Shown: positions 1 to 6,210 of the stretch, piece by piece
Layout of the letters: each line of letters starts with the position of its first letter
How positions within the stretch are numbered: position 1 is the stretch's first letter
NCBI GenBank assembly: GCA_036266155.1
Contig: DATANR010000202.1
Location: forward strand, 1-8,967
DNA length: 8,967 bases
Reading direction: 5' to 3'
Source of the DNA: SIAJ01 sp036266155
GTDB taxonomy: Bacteria; Planctomycetota; Planctomycetia; Gemmatales; Gemmataceae
Position numbers and translations under genes: made by a program
Notes under the pieces: generated by a model
What the model was told of the DNA's origin: nothing
Seen by the model: only the letters and a program-made list of their open reading frames with translations
Database searches by the model: none

Positions 1-428
1 TTGCTGTCGTAGACGATCGTCGCGCGGGCGAAGCATGGGAAGCCCATTTGCCGCATCTGTCGGGTGTCGCGGACGGCCCCGTCGACAATGACGCCGAGAC
101 AGCCGGTATTGCGGGCCGCCGTCGAGAGGAGTTCACCCCAAATCCCGGAGCGCAACGAACCATTAGCGGCCGCGATTAGCACATCGTCCGGCTTGCAGCC
201 ATCGACCGCACGCAGCTCCAACTCGTAGGGCTTCGGGTCCGGATGCGCCATCTCGGCCCAAAGGGTCGTCTTGCATCGGCCAATTAGAACCGTATCGACC
301 GTCAGCGGTTTGATTGGCACACGCGGCGACTGACGAGGATATCCTTCGGCGTCCAGTGCATCGGACACAACGGCACTCGTGAACGCTTGCCGCATCATCG
401 GCAACGTGATTTCGGTTGGCGTTGTCAT
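1..428 (-). CDS. RraA-like / 4-hydroxy-4-methyl-2-oxoglutarate aldolase family protein (C-terminus cut by window edge)
   Basis: This minus-strand frame is open from the ATG at 428 to the left edge, giving 142 visible residues of a family usually a little over 200 long. It begins MTTPTEITLP and carries the RraA/HMG-CHA aldolase core: SDALDAEGY near residues 22-30, SGIWGELLSTAA at 94-105, then CLGVIVDGAVRDT at 110-122. In class II pyruvate aldolases of this family the Arg-Asp pair (here R120, D121) binds substrate and positions the divalent metal, and E99 lies in the conserved WGE turn. The likely reaction is a retro-aldol cleavage or decarboxylation of a 2-oxo acid. RraA itself, the RNase E inhibitor, shares the fold but is not an enzyme, so the exact role is open. 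The ATG is chosen because family similarity starts just after it and no better start lies upstream; no clear Shine-Dalgarno sequence is seen. It is divergent from the RidA gene across 90 bases. Confidence 0.85.
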   Translation of the reverse strand, partial: MTTPTEITLPMMRQAFTSAVVSDALDAEGYPRQSPRVPIKPLTVDTVLIGRCKTTLWAEMAHPDPKPYELELRAVDGCKPDDVLIAAANGSLRSGIWGELLSTAARNTGCLGVIVDGAVRDTRQMRQMGFPCFARATIVYDS

Positions 429-518
429 CGGTGCAATAGGTCCGATTGGGTCGGTTGGCAGTAAAGAGTATACCAGCGGCGACCGCGAAGGGACGCCGCG
501 ACATCCAAGGAGAAGCGT
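429..518. promoter_or_regulatory. Divergent intergenic region between the RraA-like and RidA genes
   Basis: These 90 bases separate two start codons that face away from each other, so promoters for both genes must lie here or overlap the coding ends. I see no convincing -35/-10 pair on either strand. The right end holds the RidA ribosome binding site. The call rests on gene arrangement only. Confidence 0.4.
507..513 (+). promoter_or_regulatory. Ribosome binding site of the RidA gene
   Basis: AAGGAGA ends five bases before a GTG at 519. It fixes the GTG as the start, since no in-frame ATG lies nearby and the RidA fold begins directly after it. Confidence 0.75.
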
Positions 519-908
519 GTGGAAGTCATTCGTGGCGCCGGCGTCCCGACGAGCCATCTGCCGTTCAGCCCGGCGATCCGCGCCGGCGGGTTCGTGTTCC
601 TGTCCGGTCAGGCGTCGGTCGATTCAACCGGGAAGATCGTGATTGACACGTTCGAAGGCGAGATGCGCCGCTCGCTCGAAAATGTACGCACCATCCTGAC
701 TGCCGCGGGGCTCACGTTTGGCGATGTCGTCCAGGTCAAGAGCTACGTGGCTCAGCCGGACGACCTGCCGGAATACAACCGCATCTACCGCGAGTATTTC
801 GCGGAGCCGTACCCGGCTCGCACCACGATCGTGAACTGCCTCGGCACCGCTCTCAAGTTCGAGATCGACATCGTCGCCTTCGACGGAAAAAAGGACCTTT
901 CTCCATGA
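519..908 (+). CDS. RidA/YjgF/YER057c/UK114 family protein (reactive enamine/imine deaminase family)
   Basis: The 129-residue product matches the usual 125-135 residue size of the RidA family. Members form trimers in the cytoplasm; RidA proper hydrolyses reactive 2-aminoacrylate-type enamines released by PLP enzymes to 2-oxo acids and ammonia. Visible family marks are FSPAIRAGGFVFLSGQ (16-31), SLENVRTILTAAG (52-64), GDVVQVKSYV (68-77) and YPARTTI (98-104). R101 aligns with the substrate-carboxylate arginine R105 of E. coli RidA, and E115 in LKFEIDIVAF aligns with its E120. Both key positions are therefore kept, although the segment before E115 is one residue shorter than in E. coli. Many relatives are catabolic paralogues with other substrates, so deaminase activity is likely but unproven. 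It is divergent from an RraA-like gene, and its stop codon overlaps the ATG of a small ORF. Confidence 0.92.
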   Translation: MEVIRGAGVPTSHLPFSPAIRAGGFVFLSGQASVDSTGKIVIDTFEGEMRRSLENVRTILTAAGLTFGDVVQVKSYVAQPDDLPEYNRIYREYFAEPYPARTTIVNCLGTALKFEIDIVAFDGKKDLSP

Positions 909-1042
909 TCCTGACCGACGGGAAGATTCGTTGCATTCGTTCCAAGCTCAAAGGTCAGAGATGGCCAAACAGAGATGGCCAAACACACACTGGGGTTGGC
1001 CATCTCTGGTTCATTTTCTTGACGTATCTGATTATGGAATAA
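905..1042 (+). CDS. Small ORF translationally overlapping the RidA gene (45 aa), possibly a gene remnant
   Basis: The ATG sits in an ATGA overlap with the RidA stop codon, an arrangement typical of translational coupling. An AAAGGA stretch at 890-895 lies nine bases upstream. The product starts MILTDGKIRCIRSKLKGQ, then passes through a 14-bp tandem duplication and a hairpin and stops at 1040-1042. The first 17 residues look like a plausible protein start, while the rest is low-complexity read-through of repeat DNA. I do not recognise the protein. It may be the 5' stump of a former operon partner of RidA, a short coupled peptide, or chance. Start context is the only support. Confidence 0.25.
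   Translation: MILTDGKIRCIRSKLKGQRWPNRDGQTHTGVGHLWFIFLTYLIME
956..983 (+). repeat. 14-bp tandem duplication (two perfect copies)
   Basis: CAGAGATGGCCAAA occurs twice with no spacer, at 956-969 and 970-983. A third copy, inverted and cut to 13 bases, lies at 996-1008, so either direct copy can pair with it. The repeat sits outside any recognised gene. Confidence 0.9.
970..1019 (+). terminator. Putative intrinsic terminator downstream of RidA
   Basis: A perfect 13-bp stem is formed by 970-982 and 996-1008 around a 13-base loop. It is followed by a T-rich run (GGTTCATTTTCTT, 1008-1020). Its place 60 bases after the RidA stop, before a convergent gene, suits transcription termination. The loop is long and the T run is interrupted, so function is uncertain. 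Confidence 0.45.
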
Positions 1043-1266
1043 GCAATTCTGACAAAAACACGCTTTCTCAATTCTAGCGCCAGATACATGCAAATTACCG
1101 GGTCCGCTGGCGTTCGATCGTTTCGAACGTGGTCCGGATGTGCCGCCGGTCCTCCCGGCAATGTACACTGCGCCGAGCCGCGGGCTCCCGGCATTCGCCG
1201 ACCACAGATCCATTCGACATTCATGGCGTGGCCAAACGCAATGGGCGAGAAGTGCTGGAAAATGAG

Positions 1267-4257
1267 TCAGGGCAGGCGCCAGACGCGGACAAAGTGATCG
1301 CGGCCGCCGGTCGCCACCATAGACCCGTGGGTGGCCAGCGCCGTCACCGCGTCCGTGTGCGGCATCGGCGGCCCAAGCGGCAGGCCGGTCGCCGCGTGCC
1401 AGCGGCGGACATTGCCATGAGCGCTGGCCGTCAGCAAGTCGTCGCCGTGGAACGCCACAACGCGTATTTCAGTGCGCTGGCGAACGACCTGGAGTTCCGA
1501 CCCGGTTGCCAGTTCCCACAAATGGGCCGTGCCATCGGCACAGCCGGCAAGGATATGCTTGCCGGCTTCATCAACGGCAATTGCCAGCACAGGCGACTTG
1601 CAGTTGAACGGCGGCCGTTCGTCGCGCCCGGCGACCGGGTCCCAGATGTGAACCAGCCCGTCGTCACAACCGAGGACGACGGCCGACGCGTCCGGCAAAA
1701 AGGCTGATTGACGGACAACGCTGTCGAACTGAACATCCTGCTCCACCGCGTCGGCAAGGCCATGCGACCACAGATGACCGCGTGCGCCGCCTTCCTTATT
1801 CTTGCCGCAAAACGCACAGACCCGCCCGTTTTTGTCGATGGCCACAGAAGTGACTTCGTTGTCAACCGACCGGGCCGACAAGTTCGACTCGCCTTTTGCG
1901 GGATCGACCTGGAAGAGCCGGCCACGGCTGCCGGCGATCAGGAGCGAATCGCTGCCATCCTCCTTCTTCACCGGGATGGCCGACGAAAACTTGCCGCGCC
2001 CCACCCACATCGAATAGCGGTCGCGCGGCACGACGCGCCCGGCCGGATCAAGTTCGCGACCGCCGATCAACCGCCAGATCGACACGCCGGCCGGCGAGGT
2101 CACGTAGAGCGAGCCGGCATTGCTCGAAAACGCAAATCCCAGAATATCCTGGCCCGGATCCATCGGCAGTCGAATCGGCGCCGCGACGAACGGCCGGGCC
2201 GACGTCCACCCGGCCGTCGCCTTGCCATTGCTCGCAAATACCGTGTAGTGCGTCGTCGTCATCCCGACGGCAACAGCCGTGATTGGACCGCTCATCGCGA
2301 TCGAGTCAGTCAACGGCACACGGGCGACGGCGTCCCACAACCGTACGCCGCCAGCTCGTGTTCCCACTGCCAGCGCGTTTCCGTCGATCGCAAAGGCGAT
2401 AGCGCTCGCGTCGCCGTCCGGCGGCAAATCGAGCCAACGACGATTGTCCGGATCGAACAGCTTGACCGAACCCGCCACGGTCACGACTGCGAGACCGCCG
2501 TGTGGACCGAAGGCCACGCTCGCCACCGAACTGATCGGGGGGAGTTCTTCCGTCGTTGGCGGCTGATCGTCTTCGATCCAGCGGATCGCCGGCGTCGCTC
2601 CGAATGTGACGCCAAATCCCCAGTTGTGCGCCGTGATGGCGGTCACGCGATTGCCAGCGGGATCAACTAGGGATTGCGGAGCGAACGGCGCTGATTCTCC
2701 ATTGCCGACGCTGACCCGGCCGCTCTCGGTGCCAACGGCCAGCCGGTTCGTCCCCGCTGCCCATGTGAGCGCGGTCACCGGCGCATCGGCCTCCCACGCG
2801 CCGCCAATCGGATTTCCATCGGCGCGATTCCAGACTCGAACAGTCGCTCCGTTGGACGCCGCGATGTACTCGCCCGTCGACGAAATCGCGAGCACATCCG
2901 CCGGGCCGATCGACGGTACGGGTAAGCTCGTGAGGATCCGGCTTTCCCACGCGGCCACGATTTCCGCGATCGGCAGGTCGTCATCGCCCGCCAGCGTGCG
3001 CATCCGCTCGAGACCGGAGGCGATGTCGCCGCGCTCGCAGCGTGCGATGGCTTCCTCCAGGCGCGTCCGATGCTCGGCACGTCGGGCGGCCTCGGTTTCC
3101 GCCTGTTGCGTGCGTTCAACTTCACCATGACGCAAGTTAGATGCGACCCAAGTGACCCAAGCCGCCAGCGCCATGAGCATCAAACCGACGACCGTCGAAG
3201 CCACGGTCAATTGCCAAAGCGGCCGGCGGCGAATGACGATTCGCTCCGTCGGTACATGATCCGCGTTCACGATCGGCTGGCCGGAGAGATAAGCCAGCAG
3301 GGCATCGGCCATCGCCCCGGCCGCGGGAAAACGTTTGCTCGGCGACTTTTCCAGACACCGCAGGCAAATGGCTTCGAGGTCCGGCGGGATCCCATCGCGC
3401 AATTGGCTCGGCGGTATCGGCTTCTTGTGAACGACCTGCTCCATCGTCTCCAGCGGGCTGGATGCGCCAAAGGGTGGGTGCCCGGTCAGGCACTCATAGA
3501 GGATGGCGCCGAGGGCATACACGTCGGCCGACGGCCCGACCCGATCGCCCTCGCCGCGAGCTTGCTCTGGGGCCATGTAGTGCGGTGTCCCCAGGGCCAC
3601 GCCGCTCTGCGTCAGACGCAGCGACTTGTTGAGCTGTTTGGCCAGCCCAAAGTCGGCGATCTTCGGCGTCAGTGGCGATGCGCGATCTCTTGACCTGCTG
3701 ATGGCAGAGTGCGGATCGCCGGCGGCAAGGAGGATATTGCTCGGCTTGAGATCGCGGTGAATGATCCCCTGAGTGTGGGCGTAATGAGCTGCACGAGCCA
3801 ACGGCTCCAGCAGTTCGGCGGCCTCGCGGATCGGCAATCGGCCATCGTGGCTGATGTGCTTGAAGAGGTTCCCGCCCGCCACGTACTCCATCGCCAGGTA
3901 GGCGACGCCGGTGTCTTCGCCGACCTCATATAGGCGGACAATGTTCGGGTGATTCAACCGCGAGACGGCGTCCGCCTCTTCGCGAAAACGGGCCAAGTCG
4001 GTCGGGTCGGCTTCTGGACCGCCGGGGATCACCTTGAGCGCCACCTCGCCGCCGTCACGCTCGTCGCGGGCCAAATACACGGTGCTCATGCCGCCGCGGC
4101 CGAGCGTCCTGATAATCTCGTACGGGCCAATGCGCTGAGGCGTGATCGGGTTCGCGATCCGCGTCGGGACAGCATCGATGCCGTGCCCGTCCGTGGTGTC
4201 CGGCGCGTTGGGAACACCAGTGGCCGTTGGTCGGCGATCGGGAGAGTCGATTGACAT
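1267..4257 (-). CDS. Transmembrane Hanks-type Ser/Thr protein kinase with C-terminal WD40 repeats
   Basis: The 996-residue product has an N-terminal kinase domain (about 46-330), one membrane helix (about 348-374, LTVASTVVGLMLMALAAWV), a short charged helix (378-410) and a WD40-like region (about 446-996). All kinase signature residues are present: glycine loop GRGGMS (53-58), K75 in VALKV, E94, HRDLKPSN (167-174), DFG (202-204), APE (229-231), D245 and R309. It should be an active kinase with the catalytic half in the cytoplasm and the propeller half across the membrane. Blade-ending motifs such as VRVWN, VKLFD, VRLWD, VSIWR, VHIWD, AHLWE and the final VRVWR suggest about 13 blades, perhaps two seven-bladed propellers. 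About 21 residues lie between NILL and KIADFG, longer than usual. The ATG at 4257 is chosen over a TTG two codons upstream. Substrate and ligand are unknown; this architecture is common in planctomycetes. Confidence 0.95.
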   Translation of the reverse strand: MSIDSPDRRPTATGVPNAPDTTDGHGIDAVPTRIANPITPQRIGPYEIIRTLGRGGMSTVYLARDERDGGEVALKVIPGGPEADPTDLARFREEADAVSRLNHPNIVRLYEVGEDTGVAYLAMEYVAGGNLFKHISHDGRLPIREAAELLEPLARAAHYAHTQGIIHRDLKPSNILLAAGDPHSAISRSRDRASPLTPKIADFGLAKQLNKSLRLTQSGVALGTPHYMAPEQARGEGDRVGPSADVYALGAILYECLTGHPPFGASSPLETMEQVVHKKPIPPSQLRDGIPPDLEAICLRCLEKSPSKRFPAAGAMADALLAYLSGQPIVNADHVPTERIVIRRRPLWQLTVASTVVGLMLMALAAWVTWVASNLRHGEVERTQQAETEAARRAEHRTRLEEAIARCERGDIASGLERMRTLAGDDDLPIAEIVAAWESRILTSLPVPSIGPADVLAISSTGEYIAASNGATVRVWNRADGNPIGGAWEADAPVTALTWAAGTNRLAVGTESGRVSVGNGESAPFAPQSLVDPAGNRVTAITAHNWGFGVTFGATPAIRWIEDDQPPTTEELPPISSVASVAFGPHGGLAVVTVAGSVKLFDPDNRRWLDLPPDGDASAIAFAIDGNALAVGTRAGGVRLWDAVARVPLTDSIAMSGPITAVAVGMTTTHYTVFASNGKATAGWTSARPFVAAPIRLPMDPGQDILGFAFSSNAGSLYVTSPAGVSIWRLIGGRELDPAGRVVPRDRYSMWVGRGKFSSAIPVKKEDGSDSLLIAGSRGRLFQVDPAKGESNLSARSVDNEVTSVAIDKNGRVCAFCGKNKEGGARGHLWSHGLADAVEQDVQFDSVVRQSAFLPDASAVVLGCDDGLVHIWDPVAGRDERPPFNCKSPVLAIAVDEAGKHILAGCADGTAHLWELATGSELQVVRQRTEIRVVAFHGDDLLTASAHGNVRRWHAATGLPLGPPMPHTDAVTALATHGSMVATGGRDHFVRVWRLP

Positions 4258-4267
4258 GAGCAACCCG

Positions 4268-4273
4268 ATTATA
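4268..4273 (-). promoter_or_regulatory. Possible -10 box of the kinase gene
   Basis: The minus strand reads TATAAT, a perfect consensus -10 hexamer, ten bases before the kinase ATG. Transcription would start about 4-5 bases before the ATG, making the message almost leaderless, which agrees with the lack of a Shine-Dalgarno sequence. I see no good -35 hexamer at the expected distance, so this could be chance. Confidence 0.3.
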
Positions 4274-4441
4274 TGCGACGCGTGACCTCGCCACGCAATG
4301 CATTACTTGCACTGCACACATTCCTCAAAGCGTTTCATCCAAAATTGTTGAAATGAATCGCAACGCAATCGCGGCCCACGTGTTTGGCGGCCGGTGGTTC
4401 GTACACTGACCTCCTTCACCCACGAAGCCGAGTTTTTTGCG

Positions 4442-5284
4442 ATGCAACTGGCCAAAGTCCGCCGGTCTGACGGGACCACCGCGTTCGGCGCCGTCCGCGA
4501 CGGCCGCATTCACTATTTCTCCTGGCCGGCCATGCTCGGCGACCTGCTCGCTGCCCCGGATCCAGCCGCCCTCACCGCGGAAGTGTTGCAAATCAGCCGC
4601 ACGAGCGAAGCGCTCGACAAGGTCACGCTCCTGGCGCCCATTTGCCATCAAGAAGTCTGGGCCGCAGGGGTGACGTACAAGCGGAGCAAAATTGCGCGTG
4701 AAGAGGAGTCGGTCGGCGCCGCCCAGTTTTACGACAAGGTCTACACCGCCGATCGTCCGGAGCTGTTTCTGAAGGCGTCGCCGTGGCGCGTCGTCGGCCC
4801 CGGTGGCCCCGTGCGCATCCGCAAGGACGGCAAATGGAACGTGCCGGAACCCGAGCTGGCTCTGGTGATCTCGCCGTCACTGAAAATCGTCGGCTACACA
4901 ATTGGCAACGACATGTCGTCGCGCGACATCGAAGGCGAAAACCCCCTCTATTTGCCGCAGGCCAAGGTCTACGACGGCTCGTGCGCGATCGGCCCAGTCA
5001 TCACCTTGACGAGCGCGATGCCCCCTCTCCCGCAGGTTCAGATCAAACTGGAAATCGACCGAGCCGGCAAGCGCGCGTTCGAGGGAACGACGAATCTCGG
5101 CCAGATGGCGCGCACACCGGAAGACCTGGTTGGATGGCTCGGCCGCGAGACATCGTTTCCGCACGGCGCGATTTTGCTCACGGGCACCGGCATCGTCCCG
5201 CCGGATGCGTTCACGCTGGCGAGCGGCGACGATATCCGCATCACGATTGACGGCATCGGCACCCTGGCAAATCGGGTGGTATAA
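4442..5284 (+). CDS. FAH-superfamily hydrolase/dehydratase, 2-keto-3-deoxy-D-arabinonate dehydratase (KdaD)-like
   Basis: The 280-residue product is a fumarylacetoacetate-hydrolase fold protein acting on a 2-oxo acid with a divalent metal. The metal site is visible as E136 and E138 in VPEPEL and D157 in GNDMSSRD. The run EVWAAGVTYKRSK (71-83), QFYDKVYTADRPE (95-107), then IEGENPLYLPQAK (163-175) resembles archaeal 2-keto-3-deoxy-D-arabinonate dehydratase more than classic FAH or the catechol-pathway hydrolases. That enzyme makes 2-oxoglutarate semialdehyde in non-phosphorylated pentose breakdown. The substrate assignment is from remembered family resemblance and the neighbours do not complete such a pathway, so only the FAH fold is firm. 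The start is placed at the ATG at 4442, where similarity begins; an in-frame GTG at 4394 would add 16 residues without family character. No strong ribosome binding site is seen. The next gene follows after 21 bases. Confidence 0.88.
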   Translation: MQLAKVRRSDGTTAFGAVRDGRIHYFSWPAMLGDLLAAPDPAALTAEVLQISRTSEALDKVTLLAPICHQEVWAAGVTYKRSKIAREEESVGAAQFYDKVYTADRPELFLKASPWRVVGPGGPVRIRKDGKWNVPEPELALVISPSLKIVGYTIGNDMSSRDIEGENPLYLPQAKVYDGSCAIGPVITLTSAMPPLPQVQIKLEIDRAGKRAFEGTTNLGQMARTPEDLVGWLGRETSFPHGAILLTGTGIVPPDAFTLASGDDIRITIDGIGTLANRVV

Positions 5285-5305
5285 CGTAACGGATCCAATT
5301 CACTA

Positions 5306-6139
5306 ATGACCGACGCCGACGCGCTTCTTCAATCGATCCTGGCCGCCCCCGACGACGATGCTCCGCGCCTGATCTATGCCGATTGGCTCGACGAGCACGG
5401 CGACGCGGATCGCGCGGCTTTCATTCGCGCCCAAATCGAACTGGCCTGCACTCGGCCCAATCATTCAAAGCACGATTCGCTCGTGCAAATCGAGCGGACC
5501 CTGCTTGGCAAACATGCGGAGGCCTGGTCGGCCTGGGTCCCTGTTTGGGTTCGCGAGCGCAAATACCATCGCGGGTTTCTGGATTGGGTGCGCTGTGATG
5601 CGGATGCTTTCATTGCCGGGGCCGATGTGCTACGCCGGCACACACCCTTGGCGGGCGCACGACTGGATGGCAACCGTCACATCGCCAGACCGCTGTTCAT
5701 TTCGCGATGCCTCGAAGGATTGCGCTCGCTGACGCTTTCTATCGACAATATGCCGCGCGGCGACTGGACGGGCCTTGCCGATTGCCCCTACTTGTATCGT
5801 TTGCGGGAGTTGATCCTGAATTCGAAAGGACCAGCCGACGAACTGGTGTCGGCGCTGATGAGTCCGGAGACCCTTCCGGCCCTCCGGCGTTTACGGCTCA
5901 CGTGGTGTCGGCTCGGCGACGAACAGTCATCCCGGCTCGTCCAGCACAAGTGGTCGACGCGCTTGCGGGCGCTCGATCTACGCAACAACTTCATTGGCGA
6001 TGAAGGCGCCATTGCGATGGCCGAGTCGCCGTACCTCGATCGACTGGTGATGCTCAATCTCAAGGGTAACGCTTTCGCCATCGACGGTTGGGTAGCGGAG
6101 AAACTGCGGCAACGCTTCGGGAGCCGGCTGAGGCTGTGA
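5306..6139 (+). CDS. TIGR02996 domain protein with C-terminal leucine-rich repeats
   Basis: The 277-residue product opens with the Gemmata-type TIGR02996 domain (about 1-48), recognisable by LLQSILAAPDDDAPRLIYAD, WLDEHGD and RAAFIRAQIELA. The middle and C-terminus hold degenerate leucine-rich repeats: LRSLTLS (139-145), LRRLRLTWCRLGDE (193-206), LRALDLRNNFIGDEGA (220-235) and LVMLNLKGNAFA (247-258). It ends in FGSRLRL, a tail common in this family. These proteins are abundant in Gemmata and relatives, and their function is unknown; LRRs suggest protein binding. No signal peptide or membrane helix is seen, so it is probably cytoplasmic. It starts 21 bases after the FAH-like gene and is probably co-transcribed with it. 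Confidence 0.9.
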   Translation: MTDADALLQSILAAPDDDAPRLIYADWLDEHGDADRAAFIRAQIELACTRPNHSKHDSLVQIERTLLGKHAEAWSAWVPVWVRERKYHRGFLDWVRCDADAFIAGADVLRRHTPLAGARLDGNRHIARPLFISRCLEGLRSLTLSIDNMPRGDWTGLADCPYLYRLRELILNSKGPADELVSALMSPETLPALRRLRLTWCRLGDEQSSRLVQHKWSTRLRALDLRNNFIGDEGAIAMAESPYLDRLVMLNLKGNAFAIDGWVAEKLRQRFGSRLRL

Positions 6140-6195
6140 CGGTTTCTCTGTGAACCTTTCCGCGATCTCCGTGCCTATGTGGTAACTGTTTTCAC

Positions 6196-6203
6196 AAAAG
6201 GAG
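6196..6203 (+). promoter_or_regulatory. Strong ribosome binding site of the SPFH gene
   Basis: AAAAGGAG ends seven bases before the GTG at 6211 and fixes that GTG as the start. It is the best ribosome binding site in the window, in line with the strict codon bias of the gene it serves. Confidence 0.8.
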
Positions 6204-6210
6204 ATCGCCC

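Larger units (their letters stand above)
909..1266. other. Gene-poor gap between RidA and the kinase gene
   Basis: This 358-base gap lies between convergent genes. It holds the small overlapping ORF, the 14-bp tandem duplication with its inverted copy, and a second hairpin at 1111-1129 (7-bp stem CGTTCGA/TCGAACG, 5-base loop). From about 1043 to 1266 I see no ORF with family character, no RNA gene and no clear promoter. The second hairpin could help stop transcription of the kinase gene arriving from the right, but it lacks a T tract. Confidence 0.6.

Noticed and set aside
163..504. Minus-strand open frame of 113 codons
   Set aside because: It overlaps the RraA-like gene in another frame and has low-complexity Arg/Cys-rich composition with no family motif.
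956..1008. Possible CRISPR array or insertion-sequence end
   Set aside because: Only two adjacent direct copies without spacers are present, and no transposase, target-site duplication or cas gene is visible.
1175..1187. Short inverted repeat GAGCC-GCG-GGCTC
   Set aside because: A five-base stem in GC-rich DNA is expected by chance and has no T tract.
785..1213. Minus-strand open frame spanning the RidA 3' end and the gap
   Set aside because: It is antisense to RidA in its last part, crosses the repeat hairpin and shows no domain or conserved motif.
1708..2670. Long plus-strand open frame of 320 codons inside the kinase gene
   Set aside because: It is antisense to the well-supported kinase, Arg-rich with no recognisable domain, and is expected by chance in GC-rich DNA opposite a real gene.
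4394..4441. Upstream GTG start for the FAH-like gene
   Set aside because: The added 16 residues lack family similarity, and the ATG at 4442 begins where the fold begins.
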